NCBI RefSeq assembly: GCF_026151345.1
Contig: NZ_JAMQPR010000001.1
Coordinates: 1,532,231 to 1,596,230, forward strand
DNA length: 64,000 nt
From: Leptospira paudalimensis
GTDB lineage: Bacteria > Spirochaetota > Leptospiria > Leptospirales > Leptospiraceae
Direction: 5' to 3'
Numbering within the stretch: position 1 is the first letter of the stretch; each line of letters begins with the position of its first letter. Shown here piece after piece: positions 25,342 to 35,029 of the stretch. Made by a program: the position numbers and the translations under genes. Below the pieces are notes generated by a model. The model saw only the letters and a list, made by a program, of their open reading frames with translations, ran no database searches and was not told the DNA's origin.

Positions 25342-26441
25342 CAACCAAATCGTACTAGATCAGGATCATTCCCTGAGATTTCAAATATCTGTTTTAAAAT
25401 CCAGTGTCTAACGTTCGTTATATCACCTGTCTCACAAAAATAAAACAAGGAAAAACTCACTAACTTTGTATCGTTCACCAAACAAAGTTTAGAATCAATT
25501 TGGATCAAATCTTCCCAATTTGAAAACGGATATTCCTTACCATACCACTCGATGGATGTTTTTGTGATGGAAATTTCCTTCGCGCGTTTTTGTTGGTAAA
25601 ACACATATAAATAAGGAAAAAATCCTAAAACTAAATTTAGAAATAAAAATACCAGTTGTCCTATTGACGGAGGAAACATTTCCCAATGAGAAACAGATAG
25701 GGAAAAAAGATCACCGATTGCAAATTGTATGATGAGTGTTAGGGCAATGCTGACACATAACGCAACAAAAACTAAAATTCCTTGTTTATAATTCGATTTC
25801 AATGTGACCTTTTGGTTTTGTTTTACAACTGATAACATGGAATCTTTAGAAAATTGAATCTCTTGGTCCAAAATGATTTGAGGGATTTTTCGTTTGTGAA
25901 TCGGCAAATCGAATTCAGAAGGTTGAATTGTGAGTCCATCGGAAGTGAGGATGGGTATATGTAAATGTTTACAGATCTTTTCCCCATCAAATCGTAATTT
26001 TGAATAGTTAGTTCCTTCAATGAGTTGGATTTTTTCCAAACCTACATTTCCTAAAACCGTGTAAACCGTGACGGTTCGGCTTCCATTTTTTGTTTTTACT
26101 GTATACGAATATTCAGAATAAGAAATGGAGTTAATACTTTGAAAAGGTAAGGTTTTGACTTCCTTTTTTCGTTCAAACCAATGGATGGTTTTTGTGGTTA
26201 AATCAAAAACAGTTTCTTTCGGTTTGGTAGTAATTGCCAAAAGAAAATGGGGGAGTGCAAAAAAAAGAATCATAAAGATCCCGACAATTCCAAAACTAAG
26301 AAAGTCAGTTTCCTCAAATTCGGTCATGGAAAATACAACCCCAATGACAATGAAAGTGAATAATTCAGAGACCACGAGTATGACTCGAACCAACTTTAAA
26401 TTTGTCGATTTATGATCGTACCAACGTAATTCTTTTTCCAT
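25341..26441 (-). CDS. Hypothetical membrane protein with two similar halves
   Basis: The 366-residue protein shows four predicted membrane segments in two pairs (about residues 18-38 and 49-70, then 220-243 and 257-285). Each pair is followed by a beta-rich soluble part; the first carries TKTIHWFERKKEVKTLPF and the second SITKTSIEWYGKEYPFSNW, which look like related PH-like strands. This suggests an internal duplication. No function is known to me. Confidence 0.65.
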   Translation of the reverse strand: MEKELRWYDHKSTNLKLVRVILVVSELFTFIVIGVVFSMTEFEETDFLSFGIVGIFMILFFALPHFLLAITTKPKETVFDLTTKTIHWFERKKEVKTLPFQSINSISYSEYSYTVKTKNGSRTVTVYTVLGNVGLEKIQLIEGTNYSKLRFDGEKICKHLHIPILTSDGLTIQPSEFDLPIHKRKIPQIILDQEIQFSKDSMLSVVKQNQKVTLKSNYKQGILVFVALCVSIALTLIIQFAIGDLFSLSVSHWEMFPPSIGQLVFLFLNLVLGFFPYLYVFYQQKRAKEISITKTSIEWYGKEYPFSNWEDLIQIDSKLCLVNDTKLVSFSLFYFCETGDITNVRHWILKQIFEISGNDPDLVRFG

Positions 26442-26462
26442 CGGTAAAAACTACCTAATCCT

Positions 26463-28133
26463 TTATAATTTGAGACTAGCAGGCTCTGGAATGGAAGCAG
26501 ATGGTTTCATAAACAAATAACCTTGGGAATACTCTATTCCTAAGGACTCAACTAAATCTTGTATGGCGGGGCGATCTACAAATTCAGCAACAACTTTTGC
26601 GCCTATTCCTCGTGCTAAGTCAACAATACCTTGAACCAATAAATATGCTGTTTTGTTTTCAGGTAAGTTTTTGATAAACTTACCATCAATTTTTAAATAA
26701 TCTGGGTTAAATTCCAATAGTCGAGCAAGGTTGGAATATTGTACCCCAAAATCATCGATCGCTATTTGGCAACCTATGGATTTTAAATCTTTGATTGTAG
26801 ATAAACTATGTTTGTGTTCTGAAAAACTGATGTCTTCTAGGATCTCGAAGGTCACACGTGTTGGATTAATTTTATAATGGGAGAGTCTTGATTCTACCCA
26901 TTTGCTAAAACTTTTATATTCTAATTCTGATTCGGTTAAATTAATCGAAAAATCATAAGGGAAATTGGAAAAGTATTGCATGGACTCATCAATCATTTGT
27001 AAGCCAATCATACGAATGCTTCCCGTGACTTTTGCTAATTTCAAAAATACATCTGGTGTTAAAATTGTATCTCTGTCTTTAATCCTTGCTAAACATTCAA
27101 ATTTTCGTATTTCCTTTGTTTGGTTGTCCAAAATTCCTTGGAAAAAAGGCACAATCTGTTTATTGGAAATGGCAGAATGGATTTTTTGACTCAGTTGGAA
27201 GTTTTGTAAGTGGTGGTCTGTTGATAAATCTTCCGTATAGGAAACAAAATCCATTGAGTTTTGGATTTCTGCTTGGAAGAGGGCAAGTTTTGCTTTGTAA
27301 TAACAATCTTCCTGTCCCGTAGCTGATGCATACCGACAGTCCAAATGGAATCCGACACCATCCAAATAAAATTCATCAGATTTGAGCATCATTCGGAAAC
27401 TTCGAATTGTATCAACTAATGCTTGTTCGGAGAGATTCGAAAGAATGGCAATTTCATCCGAATACAAATGGAATACCTTATGTTCATTTTGCAAATGTAC
27501 CGTGAGAAGTTGTAATAATTTGCGAAAAATCTTACGATACACTTCGATCCCAAAGGTTTTGATGATTGTTGGGAAGGTTACAATTTTGATAAGCAAAATC
27601 GATTGGTTTGTGTTGGAAATATTATTGCTTTTGAGTTCTTTTGCTAGAGATTCAAAATTAGGAAATTTTGTGTCACGGTGGAAATAGAGAGAATCAGCAA
27701 GTTCTTTGTTTTTTTCTTCCAAAGACTTTTCTTGGAAAAAAGCATCGATTGCCTGTTTGATGGTAAGTTCCAAATCATGTGCATCCCATGGTTTGGACAA
27801 ATATCGGTACAAACAACCATGATTGAGTGCATTCCCTATGGCTTGCGCGGGAGCCTGACCCGTTAACATGATTTTTTTGGTACGGGGATGGGTTTTTTGC
27901 ATTTCGATGAGAAATTCATCACCTTTTTGGCCTGGCATCACATGGTCGCAGATGACAACTGCTAAATCAGCCCCACTGCTATCTATTTCTTTCATGATTT
28001 CTTTGGCAGTTTCTGCACTTTCGGCAGTTTCTATGGTAAACCCTGAACCAAAGACTTTCTTTAGTTGTTCTTTCAGGTTCCAAAGGATAAAGAATTCATC
28101 ATCAATGCATAAGATGTAAGGTTTTTCGTTCAA
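26463..28133 (-). CDS. Response regulator with degenerate GGDEF and EAL phosphodiesterase domains
   Basis: The 556-residue protein has an N-terminal receiver domain: acidic pair Asp11-Asp12, phosphoacceptor Asp63 (VICDHVMPG) and Lys114 (LSKPWD). The middle part, about residues 150-310, is GGDEF-shaped but has YSDEIAIL where the signature should be, so it cannot make c-di-GMP. The EAL domain (about 320-550) keeps the catalytic Glu in a FECLAR variant, DDFG, KIDGKFIKNL and QGYLF, so hydrolysis of c-di-GMP is likely. A partner histidine kinase is not in the window. Confidence 0.9.
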   Translation of the reverse strand: MNEKPYILCIDDEFFILWNLKEQLKKVFGSGFTIETAESAETAKEIMKEIDSSGADLAVVICDHVMPGQKGDEFLIEMQKTHPRTKKIMLTGQAPAQAIGNALNHGCLYRYLSKPWDAHDLELTIKQAIDAFFQEKSLEEKNKELADSLYFHRDTKFPNFESLAKELKSNNISNTNQSILLIKIVTFPTIIKTFGIEVYRKIFRKLLQLLTVHLQNEHKVFHLYSDEIAILSNLSEQALVDTIRSFRMMLKSDEFYLDGVGFHLDCRYASATGQEDCYYKAKLALFQAEIQNSMDFVSYTEDLSTDHHLQNFQLSQKIHSAISNKQIVPFFQGILDNQTKEIRKFECLARIKDRDTILTPDVFLKLAKVTGSIRMIGLQMIDESMQYFSNFPYDFSINLTESELEYKSFSKWVESRLSHYKINPTRVTFEILEDISFSEHKHSLSTIKDLKSIGCQIAIDDFGVQYSNLARLLEFNPDYLKIDGKFIKNLPENKTAYLLVQGIVDLARGIGAKVVAEFVDRPAIQDLVESLGIEYSQGYLFMKPSASIPEPASLKL

Positions 28134-28278
28134 AGGGCACCCAGGAGAAGCGTTTTAAATGAATCCCAATCTTCCAGATTATGCAAGAATTATTTGCAGT
28201 TGACAAGTTCACGTCTTTGGTTCTAATTTAGCCGTTCCAAGGTACTTGGGGCATGCATTTCTTTTTAAGAGGACAGGA

Positions 28279-28548
28279 ATGGTTTCAAATAAAATTTATG
28301 TAGGGAATTTAAAATTTTCCCTCAAGGAAGAGAATATCCGGCAAATTTTTTCAGTGTATGGAGTGATCCAAGATTTGAAAATGATACATGATCGAGAGAC
28401 TGGCAATTTTAGAGGGTTTGCCTTTATCACTTATGCAAATCCAAGTGAGGCGGAGGAAGCAGTGGCACAAATGAATGGCCAACCTGTAGATGGTCGCAAC
28501 CTAAAAGTTACGTTTGCCGAGGACAAAAGAAAAGAAAAACAGAACTAA
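28279..28548 (+). CDS. RNA-binding protein with a single RRM domain
   Basis: The start is set at MVSNKIYVGNL, behind AGAGGACAGGA, 11 codons inside the longer frame. The 89 residues are one RRM: RNP2 is IYVGNL and RNP1 is RGFAFITY, with a charged KRKEK tail. Bacterial RRM proteins of this type bind single-stranded RNA and are common in spirochetes and cyanobacteria. It is a single gene just before pepN. Confidence 0.9.
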   Translation: MVSNKIYVGNLKFSLKEENIRQIFSVYGVIQDLKMIHDRETGNFRGFAFITYANPSEAEEAVAQMNGQPVDGRNLKVTFAEDKRKEKQN

Positions 28549-28589
28549 AATTCACTTTTCTTACTAGTACTACCAAATAAAGAAGGAGG

Positions 28590-31172
28590 ATGACCTCATC
28601 CTCTGCATCTCCTGTTCATAAAATAGAAGATTATTCTCCCTGCCTTTGGTTCACGCCAAAGGTCCATTTGCGGTTCGATTTGGACCCTCACCATACAGTT
28701 GTCAGAGCCGATTACGAGGTAAAGTCCAATGGGAATCAAATTTCTCCCTTATTTTTAAATGGGGAAAATTTGGAGTTTTTATCGCTACGTGTGAACGGAA
28801 GGGTTGTTGACCCCTCTGAATATAAAATCACAGATTTAGGTCTGGAACTCATGGAACCACCAAGTGAGGTTTTCCAACTCACGGTTGAGAACCGCATTTG
28901 CCCCAATCAGAATACAAGTTTAGAAGGGTTGTACCAATCCGGATCTATGTTGTGTACACAAAATGAACCAGAAGGCTTTCGTAAGATTGTTTATTCCGTT
29001 GATCGCCCAGACAATATGATGCAGTTTACGGTTACCATTGTTGGTGACCCGAGTTATTTTCCTGTTATGTTATCCAATGGAAATTTAAAAGAGGAACACC
29101 CACCAGTGAGTGGCAAAAGAGAAGTGGTATGGGAGGATCCATTCCCAAAACCAACATACTTATTTGCGCTAGTTGCAGGAGAATTAATCGAAACAAAAGA
29201 CGAGTTTATCACAAAATCAGGAAGGAATGTCACACTCAAAATTTTTGTCGAAAAAGGAAATGAAGAAAAGGTAAGTTTTGCATTCGAATCCTTAAAACAG
29301 GCAATGAAGTGGGACGAGGATACCTTTGGACTAGAATATGATTTAGATTTATTTATGATTGTCGCCGTGGAAGACTTCAATATGGGAGCGATGGAAAATA
29401 AAGGTTTAAATCTTTTTAACGCAAAACTCGTACTCGCTGATAAAAAATCGGCAACAGATGAAACCTTTGAATCAATAATGGCAGTGATTGGCCATGAATA
29501 CTTCCACAATTGGACAGGGAATCGTGTCACCTTACGGAACTGGTTCAATTTAACGTTAAAGGAAGGGCTTACTGTATTTCGTGACCAATGGTTTACGGAA
29601 GACATGACAGACCCTGCCGTCAAACGCATCAAAGACATTTTGTTTTTGAAGGAACACCAATTCCCTGAAGACCAAGGTCCTATGGCTCATCCCATCATTC
29701 CAAAATCATACACAGAAATGAATAATTTTTATACGGTGACAGTCTATGAAAAAGGGGCAGAAGTCATACGACTCGTTTCCCAAATCCTTGGAAGAGAAGG
29801 ATTCAAAAAAGGCCTTCAGGATTATCTGACTCGTTTTGATGGCCAAGGTGTCACTTTTGAAGAGTTTATTTCCAGTATGGAAAGCGCACATGGAAAACCA
29901 ATTCCTTATCTAAGGAACTGGTACCATCGGAGTGGAACTCCTATCTTACATGTTGAGGAGGAATTTGACCAAAGGAATCAAGATTGGGTATATACGATTA
30001 AAGATAAATCGGATACGAACCTACCTCTTGTGTTTGTCAATTCATACGCAGCGTTTGATTCTAATGGGACACTGATCACTGAAAACAAACGAATCCATGA
30101 AGGAACAGAAGATCAAATCAGAATCAAAACTCCAAATGGTTCCGAATCAAAACCAATTGTTTCTTTTTTTCGAGGGATGTCGAGTCCAGTTCTTTTAAAA
30201 TCAGAAATGACAAAGGAAGAGATCCGGATTTTAGCAGAACATGAGCCAGACGGTGTCTCTCGGTTTTTTTCCTTTCAAAACCTTATTTTTTTATGGATGT
30301 CCGAGGCATTAAAGGATGGAAACAAAAAAGAGAACCTAACCGATGTTCTAGAAATCATTCAATCGAGTTTCAAAAAAGGTTGGGACAAAACATATTTTAG
30401 CTTTTATTTAACCTTTCCTTCATTGATGCAGTTTTGTGAACACCTTCAATTTTTTGATTACAAACAAGTGGAATCTCTTCGGAAATTTGCAATCAAAACC
30501 ATCGCAGATACATTTACGAAAGAGTTCCAATCTTTGTATGAAGAAAATCGTAAAACAATTCCAAAACAATCCAAAGAAGAAATTGGAAAACGAAGGTTAA
30601 AAAATACTGCTCTTTATTATTTGTTACACCATCCGAAAGTTTCGTTTGAAAGCCTTGCCATTTCACAACAAAGAGAAGCAAAACATATGAGTGAAGAAAT
30701 TTTTGCTCTTCGAAGTCTTATTGAAATTGGGTCCAAAGAAAAAGAGCAGGTGATTTCCCTTTTTTATGATAAGTGGAAACACGATGCGTTGGTATTGGAT
30801 GTTTGGTTTGCTGCCCAGGTGGCCACTGGTGAAAACCATATTTCTGACTTGGAACGATTGGAAAAACACTCCAAATTCAATCTTAAAAATCCAAATAAGG
30901 TGAGATCCTTATTTTTTAGTTTTGCGAGAAATCCATTGTCCTTTCACGAAAGAGAAGGAAAGGGGTATGAAGTGATTGCAGAGCGAATCAAACAATTGAA
31001 CGGAATTAACCCTCAAATTGCAGCAGGACTTACAAAGTTGTTTTCACAGAGTTCCAAACAAATTGGGGATTTACCAAAGATCGCCAAAAGAGAGTTAGAG
31101 GGAATCCAAAACCTCCCCCAAATATCAAAAGATTTAGGAGAGGTCGTAGGGAAAATCATCAAATCACTTTAG
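28590..31172 (+). CDS. pepN: Aminopeptidase N
   Basis: This M1-family zinc metallopeptidase removes N-terminal residues from peptides. It has 860 residues, the normal length. The exopeptidase motif GAMENKG is near residue 268, the zinc site HEYFHNWTGNR near 303 and the third ligand Glu about 18 residues on, in KEGLTVF. A good ribosome site GAAGGAGG directly precedes the ATG. Its end overlaps the convergent acyl-CoA synthetase gene by 4 bp. All key residues are present. Confidence 0.93.
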   Translation: MTSSSASPVHKIEDYSPCLWFTPKVHLRFDLDPHHTVVRADYEVKSNGNQISPLFLNGENLEFLSLRVNGRVVDPSEYKITDLGLELMEPPSEVFQLTVENRICPNQNTSLEGLYQSGSMLCTQNEPEGFRKIVYSVDRPDNMMQFTVTIVGDPSYFPVMLSNGNLKEEHPPVSGKREVVWEDPFPKPTYLFALVAGELIETKDEFITKSGRNVTLKIFVEKGNEEKVSFAFESLKQAMKWDEDTFGLEYDLDLFMIVAVEDFNMGAMENKGLNLFNAKLVLADKKSATDETFESIMAVIGHEYFHNWTGNRVTLRNWFNLTLKEGLTVFRDQWFTEDMTDPAVKRIKDILFLKEHQFPEDQGPMAHPIIPKSYTEMNNFYTVTVYEKGAEVIRLVSQILGREGFKKGLQDYLTRFDGQGVTFEEFISSMESAHGKPIPYLRNWYHRSGTPILHVEEEFDQRNQDWVYTIKDKSDTNLPLVFVNSYAAFDSNGTLITENKRIHEGTEDQIRIKTPNGSESKPIVSFFRGMSSPVLLKSEMTKEEIRILAEHEPDGVSRFFSFQNLIFLWMSEALKDGNKKENLTDVLEIIQSSFKKGWDKTYFSFYLTFPSLMQFCEHLQFFDYKQVESLRKFAIKTIADTFTKEFQSLYEENRKTIPKQSKEEIGKRRLKNTALYYLLHHPKVSFESLAISQQREAKHMSEEIFALRSLIEIGSKEKEQVISLFYDKWKHDALVLDVWFAAQVATGENHISDLERLEKHSKFNLKNPNKVRSLFFSFARNPLSFHEREGKGYEVIAERIKQLNGINPQIAAGLTKLFSQSSKQIGDLPKIAKRELEGIQNLPQISKDLGEVVGKIIKSL

Positions 31173-33043
31173 TTATACATTGATTTGATGAGATCTTTGT
31201 ACTTGTCATGGATGATATTTCGTTTCATTTTGAAAAGGTTGGTGAGTTCATCGCCAACTTCCATCGCTTTTGGTAAAAAACGAAAATCAGAGAGTTTTTC
31301 AAATGATTTGAATCCATTTTCAGAAGAGATTTGTTTTTTAACAATGTTTTGGTAATACAACCTTACATCCTTATTTTGGTTGAGGTCTTCACCATCTTTC
31401 CATTGTAAACCGGCTTCCTTCATTCGGTCTTTATCAGGCCAAATCAGTGCTGTTAAGGATTTTTGGTCTTGGCCTACCACAATCACTTGGTTGATCATGG
31501 CATTTTCTAAAAGTAAATTTTCAATGGGAACAGGTTCTACGTTTTCACCACCAAGTAATACAATCGTGTCTTTCACTCTTCCTCGAACAGAAAGTGTATC
31601 ATTGAAGGAAATAAATCCTAAGTCACCCGTATTCATCCAACCATCTACAATGGCTTTTTTTGTGGCTTCTTCATTTTTGTAATACCCCTTCATCACTTGA
31701 GGCCCTTTGATATGAATGACACCCATTTTTCCTTTGGGAACAGATTCCCCTTGTTCATTTACAATTCGGACAACGGTTCCATCTGGCCATTTTCCAACAG
31801 ATCCTTGGACAACATGCCCAACAGACCTAACAGAGATAATGGGGGCACATTCTGTCATTCCGTAACCTTCATAAACAGGGATTCCGATGACATTAAAAAA
31901 TTCGTCTACATGGGAAGGTAAGGCACCGCCACCAGAAATGGTTCCAATCAATTGGCCACCTAAAACATCTCTGATTTTTGAGAACACGAGTCCATCTAGA
32001 ACTTTTGCTAGTAAAAATAAATTGAGCACATAACCAATGGAGACGGTAGTGTTTTTCATCCTTTCAAATGGAGACTCTTCTTTGGTAAGTAATTTGTTTC
32101 CTGCTAAATAATCTTGACCATCTTTGAATTTTTTACAGATATCATATGCAAAATCAAAAAGTTTCTTTTTGTTTTCTGGAGCCTTTTCCAATTTTTGTTT
32201 GATACCTAAGTATAAGTTTTCCCAAAGTCTAGGTGCGGACGCCATAAAACTTGGTTTGATTTTTTGGAAATCATCTCGTAGGTCTCTAATGTTTGTATAC
32301 GCGATGGAAGCACCTTCCGCAATGATCGCATAATCAATGGCTCTTTCAAAGATATGCCATACTGGTAGTATGGAAAGTGTTCGGTCAGAGGACCTAAGGC
32401 CGACTCGAGGCGGAACCTTTACCACATTGTACACCATATTTTGGTGTGTTAACATCACACCCTTTGGCATTCCTGTTGTACCGGAAGTATAAATGATGGT
32501 AAATAAATCGTCAGGTTTTACTTGTTTGGATCGTAATTCTAACGAAGGAAGGTTTTTTCGAAGTGATTCTCCTTCTTTGACTAGAGAGGTTAAACTCATC
32601 GCAAAAGAATCTTTGGATACGAAGTTTGGATCTAAGATGATCACCTTTTCCACTTTTGTATTGGAAAAGATTGGTTTGAGCATGTCGTAAAGCTTTTCAT
32701 GTTCTACAAAACAATACTTACTTTCGGAATGGCTTAAAATGTATTCGATTTCCTGTGCAGTGGAGTCGGATCCTCTTGGAACATTGACTGCTCCATTCAA
32801 AAGAGTGGCAATGTCTGCAATGGCCCACTCAGTTCTGTTATCTGCCATAAGACCGATACGATCTCCAGGTTGTAAGCCCATTTGTAAAATGGATAAGGCT
32901 AAATTTTCTGCTTCGTGAAAGATGTCGGAAAAAGTACGTCCTTTGAAATTTTTTGCATTGTCTTTTGCAAAGAACATCTCCTTGGAACCATAGGTTCTTT
33001 TGGCATAATAAAATACATCATTCAGCGTTGTGAAATTTTTCAT
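31169..33043 (-). CDS. Long-chain acyl-CoA synthetase (AMP-binding)
   Basis: The 624-residue protein activates fatty acids to acyl-CoA through an acyl-AMP. It carries the P-loop IIYTSGTTGMPKGVMLTH near residues 188-205, YGMTECAP near 395 and NTGDLGF near 465, with RGRVKDTIVLLGGENV as the A8 hinge. The size and order fit the bacterial long-chain group (FadD15-like). No signal peptide or membrane segment is present. It is transcribed alone. Confidence 0.88.
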   Translation of the reverse strand: MKNFTTLNDVFYYAKRTYGSKEMFFAKDNAKNFKGRTFSDIFHEAENLALSILQMGLQPGDRIGLMADNRTEWAIADIATLLNGAVNVPRGSDSTAQEIEYILSHSESKYCFVEHEKLYDMLKPIFSNTKVEKVIILDPNFVSKDSFAMSLTSLVKEGESLRKNLPSLELRSKQVKPDDLFTIIYTSGTTGMPKGVMLTHQNMVYNVVKVPPRVGLRSSDRTLSILPVWHIFERAIDYAIIAEGASIAYTNIRDLRDDFQKIKPSFMASAPRLWENLYLGIKQKLEKAPENKKKLFDFAYDICKKFKDGQDYLAGNKLLTKEESPFERMKNTTVSIGYVLNLFLLAKVLDGLVFSKIRDVLGGQLIGTISGGGALPSHVDEFFNVIGIPVYEGYGMTECAPIISVRSVGHVVQGSVGKWPDGTVVRIVNEQGESVPKGKMGVIHIKGPQVMKGYYKNEEATKKAIVDGWMNTGDLGFISFNDTLSVRGRVKDTIVLLGGENVEPVPIENLLLENAMINQVIVVGQDQKSLTALIWPDKDRMKEAGLQWKDGEDLNQNKDVRLYYQNIVKKQISSENGFKSFEKLSDFRFLPKAMEVGDELTNLFKMKRNIIHDKYKDLIKSMYN

Positions 33044-33075
33044 GAATCAAATCTATCTCCGTAGGGACTAAACTC

Positions 33076-34557
33076 TCACGGCTTTCGTACTTTATTCAAG
33101 TAATATTTTGATCGGTAGGTCTTACCACTTGGAGAATCCAAAAAATTGAGAAAAAGTGGGTCTCCTTCTAATTTTTGGAAGAGGTCTAAATCGAGGTAAA
33201 GAGCTTGGTCTAACCAAAGTTTTCCTTCACTTTCACGTTTGGTTGCGTAAGAAGCTCTCGCTAATTTGTAATACACGATGGGTAAAAATACCTTTTCTCC
33301 ACCTAAAATCTGTGCTCGTTTTAAATTGGTATAAGCCTCATCAAAATTGCCTAAACTCAATTCACAGGATCCTCTATAATAAAAAAGGAAAAATCTTGGA
33401 TAAGCCATAAGCCTTCTTGGATTAAGTTTTTCCAGACTCGTCAAACAAGCTTTAGGTTCCTTTGACATCAAATAAGCATATGCCAAGTTGAGTGAAATTT
33501 CAGGACTAATTTCGCCATGAACCTTACGGTAAATATCGGCCGTTTTTTTATAACTTTCCTTCGCAGAAGAATAATCATTTAATACATAAAGATAATAATA
33601 AGATTTGTAAAGAAGGACATCCAAAGAATCGGATTCACAAACGCGGTAGGAAAAAAATTCATCCAATGTTTTTGTAAAAGAATGAAATTCCCTTTCATTG
33701 TATTCAATGTTTGCGATTTTTCTCAGTAAGGAACAAGTACGAAGGGTTCCATTGGGAACTTCCTTTTTGTATTCGGCTAGAGACTTTCGATAAAACTTAA
33801 GAGCCTCCTTCCATTTTTCTTGTGATTCTAGTTGTGTGGCTTCTCTTTCTTCTTTTTCACCTACACCTTCACAATAGGTTTCTTTATTGTTTTCAAAATA
33901 ACAGATTCTTTCCTTATATCCATTTTCATTGGCATCATACTCAATTCTAACAAGTTTACAATTTTGGTAGTACCACCATTCATCTATACCTCCAAAATCA
34001 TTTTTGTCTTTTGTGATTTCTTTGGGACAACCATTACTTGCATAATAGGTAAAACTATCCTTTTTACCATTTTTGGTTTCATCTTCTTCGGTCAGATACA
34101 GTTGTCCACTTTGGTTAAAATGATCATACCGGTAGGGGAAAAATTCGTTTTCGTTTAGGAAAAAATGAATTTTTAAAAGAGAACTAGCATTTTTCCACCC
34201 TGAGAAACATGTGAAACTTGTTTTACCACTTAAAAAATTTTGGGAAAGATCTCCATACAAATCGTTTAGGTGGGAACGTATGTCTTCTTTGAGCCTTGGA
34301 TAAGGGTAGCTTGAGTGGTATTTTTCGATGTACTTTTGGCAAAACCAAAATACTTCATGATTAAAGGTTTCTTTGTGAATGAAGGATGGACTTTGGTTGG
34401 CAAAACCAAACCGAAATCGTTTGGGACTATCATCTTCTAGTTCAAACGTTTCTTTTGATTTTTGAATGGCATCCCAGTAACCCTCTAAAAGCGGATTTGC
34501 ATTGAGAGGGATTATCAATAGGAAAAGAAACGTGACAAAGTTTCGGAAATAGATCAA
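33076..34557 (-). CDS. Exported TPR-containing protein, unknown function
   Basis: The 493-residue protein has a signal peptide (MIYFRNFVTFLFLLIIPLNA). The middle part is rich in Tyr and Asn and contains toxin-repeat-like segments such as YRYDHFNQSGQLYL. Residues about 240-460 are TPR-like helices (SQEKWKEALKFYRKSLAEY and GNFDEAYTNLKRAQIL). It starts 4 bp into the end of the YopX-like gene, so they are likely cotranscribed. A periplasmic scaffold role is likely but unproven. Confidence 0.7.
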   Translation of the reverse strand: MIYFRNFVTFLFLLIIPLNANPLLEGYWDAIQKSKETFELEDDSPKRFRFGFANQSPSFIHKETFNHEVFWFCQKYIEKYHSSYPYPRLKEDIRSHLNDLYGDLSQNFLSGKTSFTCFSGWKNASSLLKIHFFLNENEFFPYRYDHFNQSGQLYLTEEDETKNGKKDSFTYYASNGCPKEITKDKNDFGGIDEWWYYQNCKLVRIEYDANENGYKERICYFENNKETYCEGVGEKEEREATQLESQEKWKEALKFYRKSLAEYKKEVPNGTLRTCSLLRKIANIEYNEREFHSFTKTLDEFFSYRVCESDSLDVLLYKSYYYLYVLNDYSSAKESYKKTADIYRKVHGEISPEISLNLAYAYLMSKEPKACLTSLEKLNPRRLMAYPRFFLFYYRGSCELSLGNFDEAYTNLKRAQILGGEKVFLPIVYYKLARASYATKRESEGKLWLDQALYLDLDLFQKLEGDPLFLNFLDSPSGKTYRSKYYLNKVRKP

Positions 34558-34934
34558 GATTTACTTTTCAAATACAAATCGTACAAAATCGGATTTTCAT
34601 AAGGATTTCCCACTTTACGGATGGAAAATAATTGTAGGAGCGGAGGTCCGTTTTCTAAATAAAATGCACCGTGTTCGTGATTGTATCGTATAATTCCTGT
34701 ATGTTGGGTAAGGTTTCCACCTTTGGCAACTGTATGTTCAATGATATCCTCTTCGTACAATTCTTTGTCATACTTATCTTTTAAGCCAGTGAAACAATTA
34801 ATCACATAATTATCTTCGTTTGGAATGGGTTGGCCAAACTTAAGTAGTTTTCCATCTAAGGTTAAAGAAAATCCTTTTTGGGTGAATTCTTTCTCTTGTT
34901 TGTCCCATACTCGGAATCGAATTGTGAATGCCAT
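34554..34934 (-). CDS. YopX-like family protein
   Basis: The start is set at MAFTIRFRVWD (34934), four codons inside the longer frame, because the family starts this way. The about 126 residues contain NCFTGLKDKYDKELYEEDII and IIRYNHEHGAFYL, the YopX/phage-type fold. Such proteins are usually phage-borne and of unknown function; here it sits in a bacterial operon with a TPR protein. Confidence 0.75.
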   Translation of the reverse strand: MAFTIRFRVWDKQEKEFTQKGFSLTLDGKLLKFGQPIPNEDNYVINCFTGLKDKYDKELYEEDIIEHTVAKGGNLTQHTGIIRYNHEHGAFYLENGPPLLQLFSIRKVGNPYENPILYDLYLKSKS

Positions 34935-35029
34935 AACAGGAACCAATTTAAGTAGGTCGAAGTCCTTTCCAAGGAAAATTCAAAAAAAAATCAGTGGTCA
35001 ATGGATGAATTCTAGAGGATCTTAGCCCC

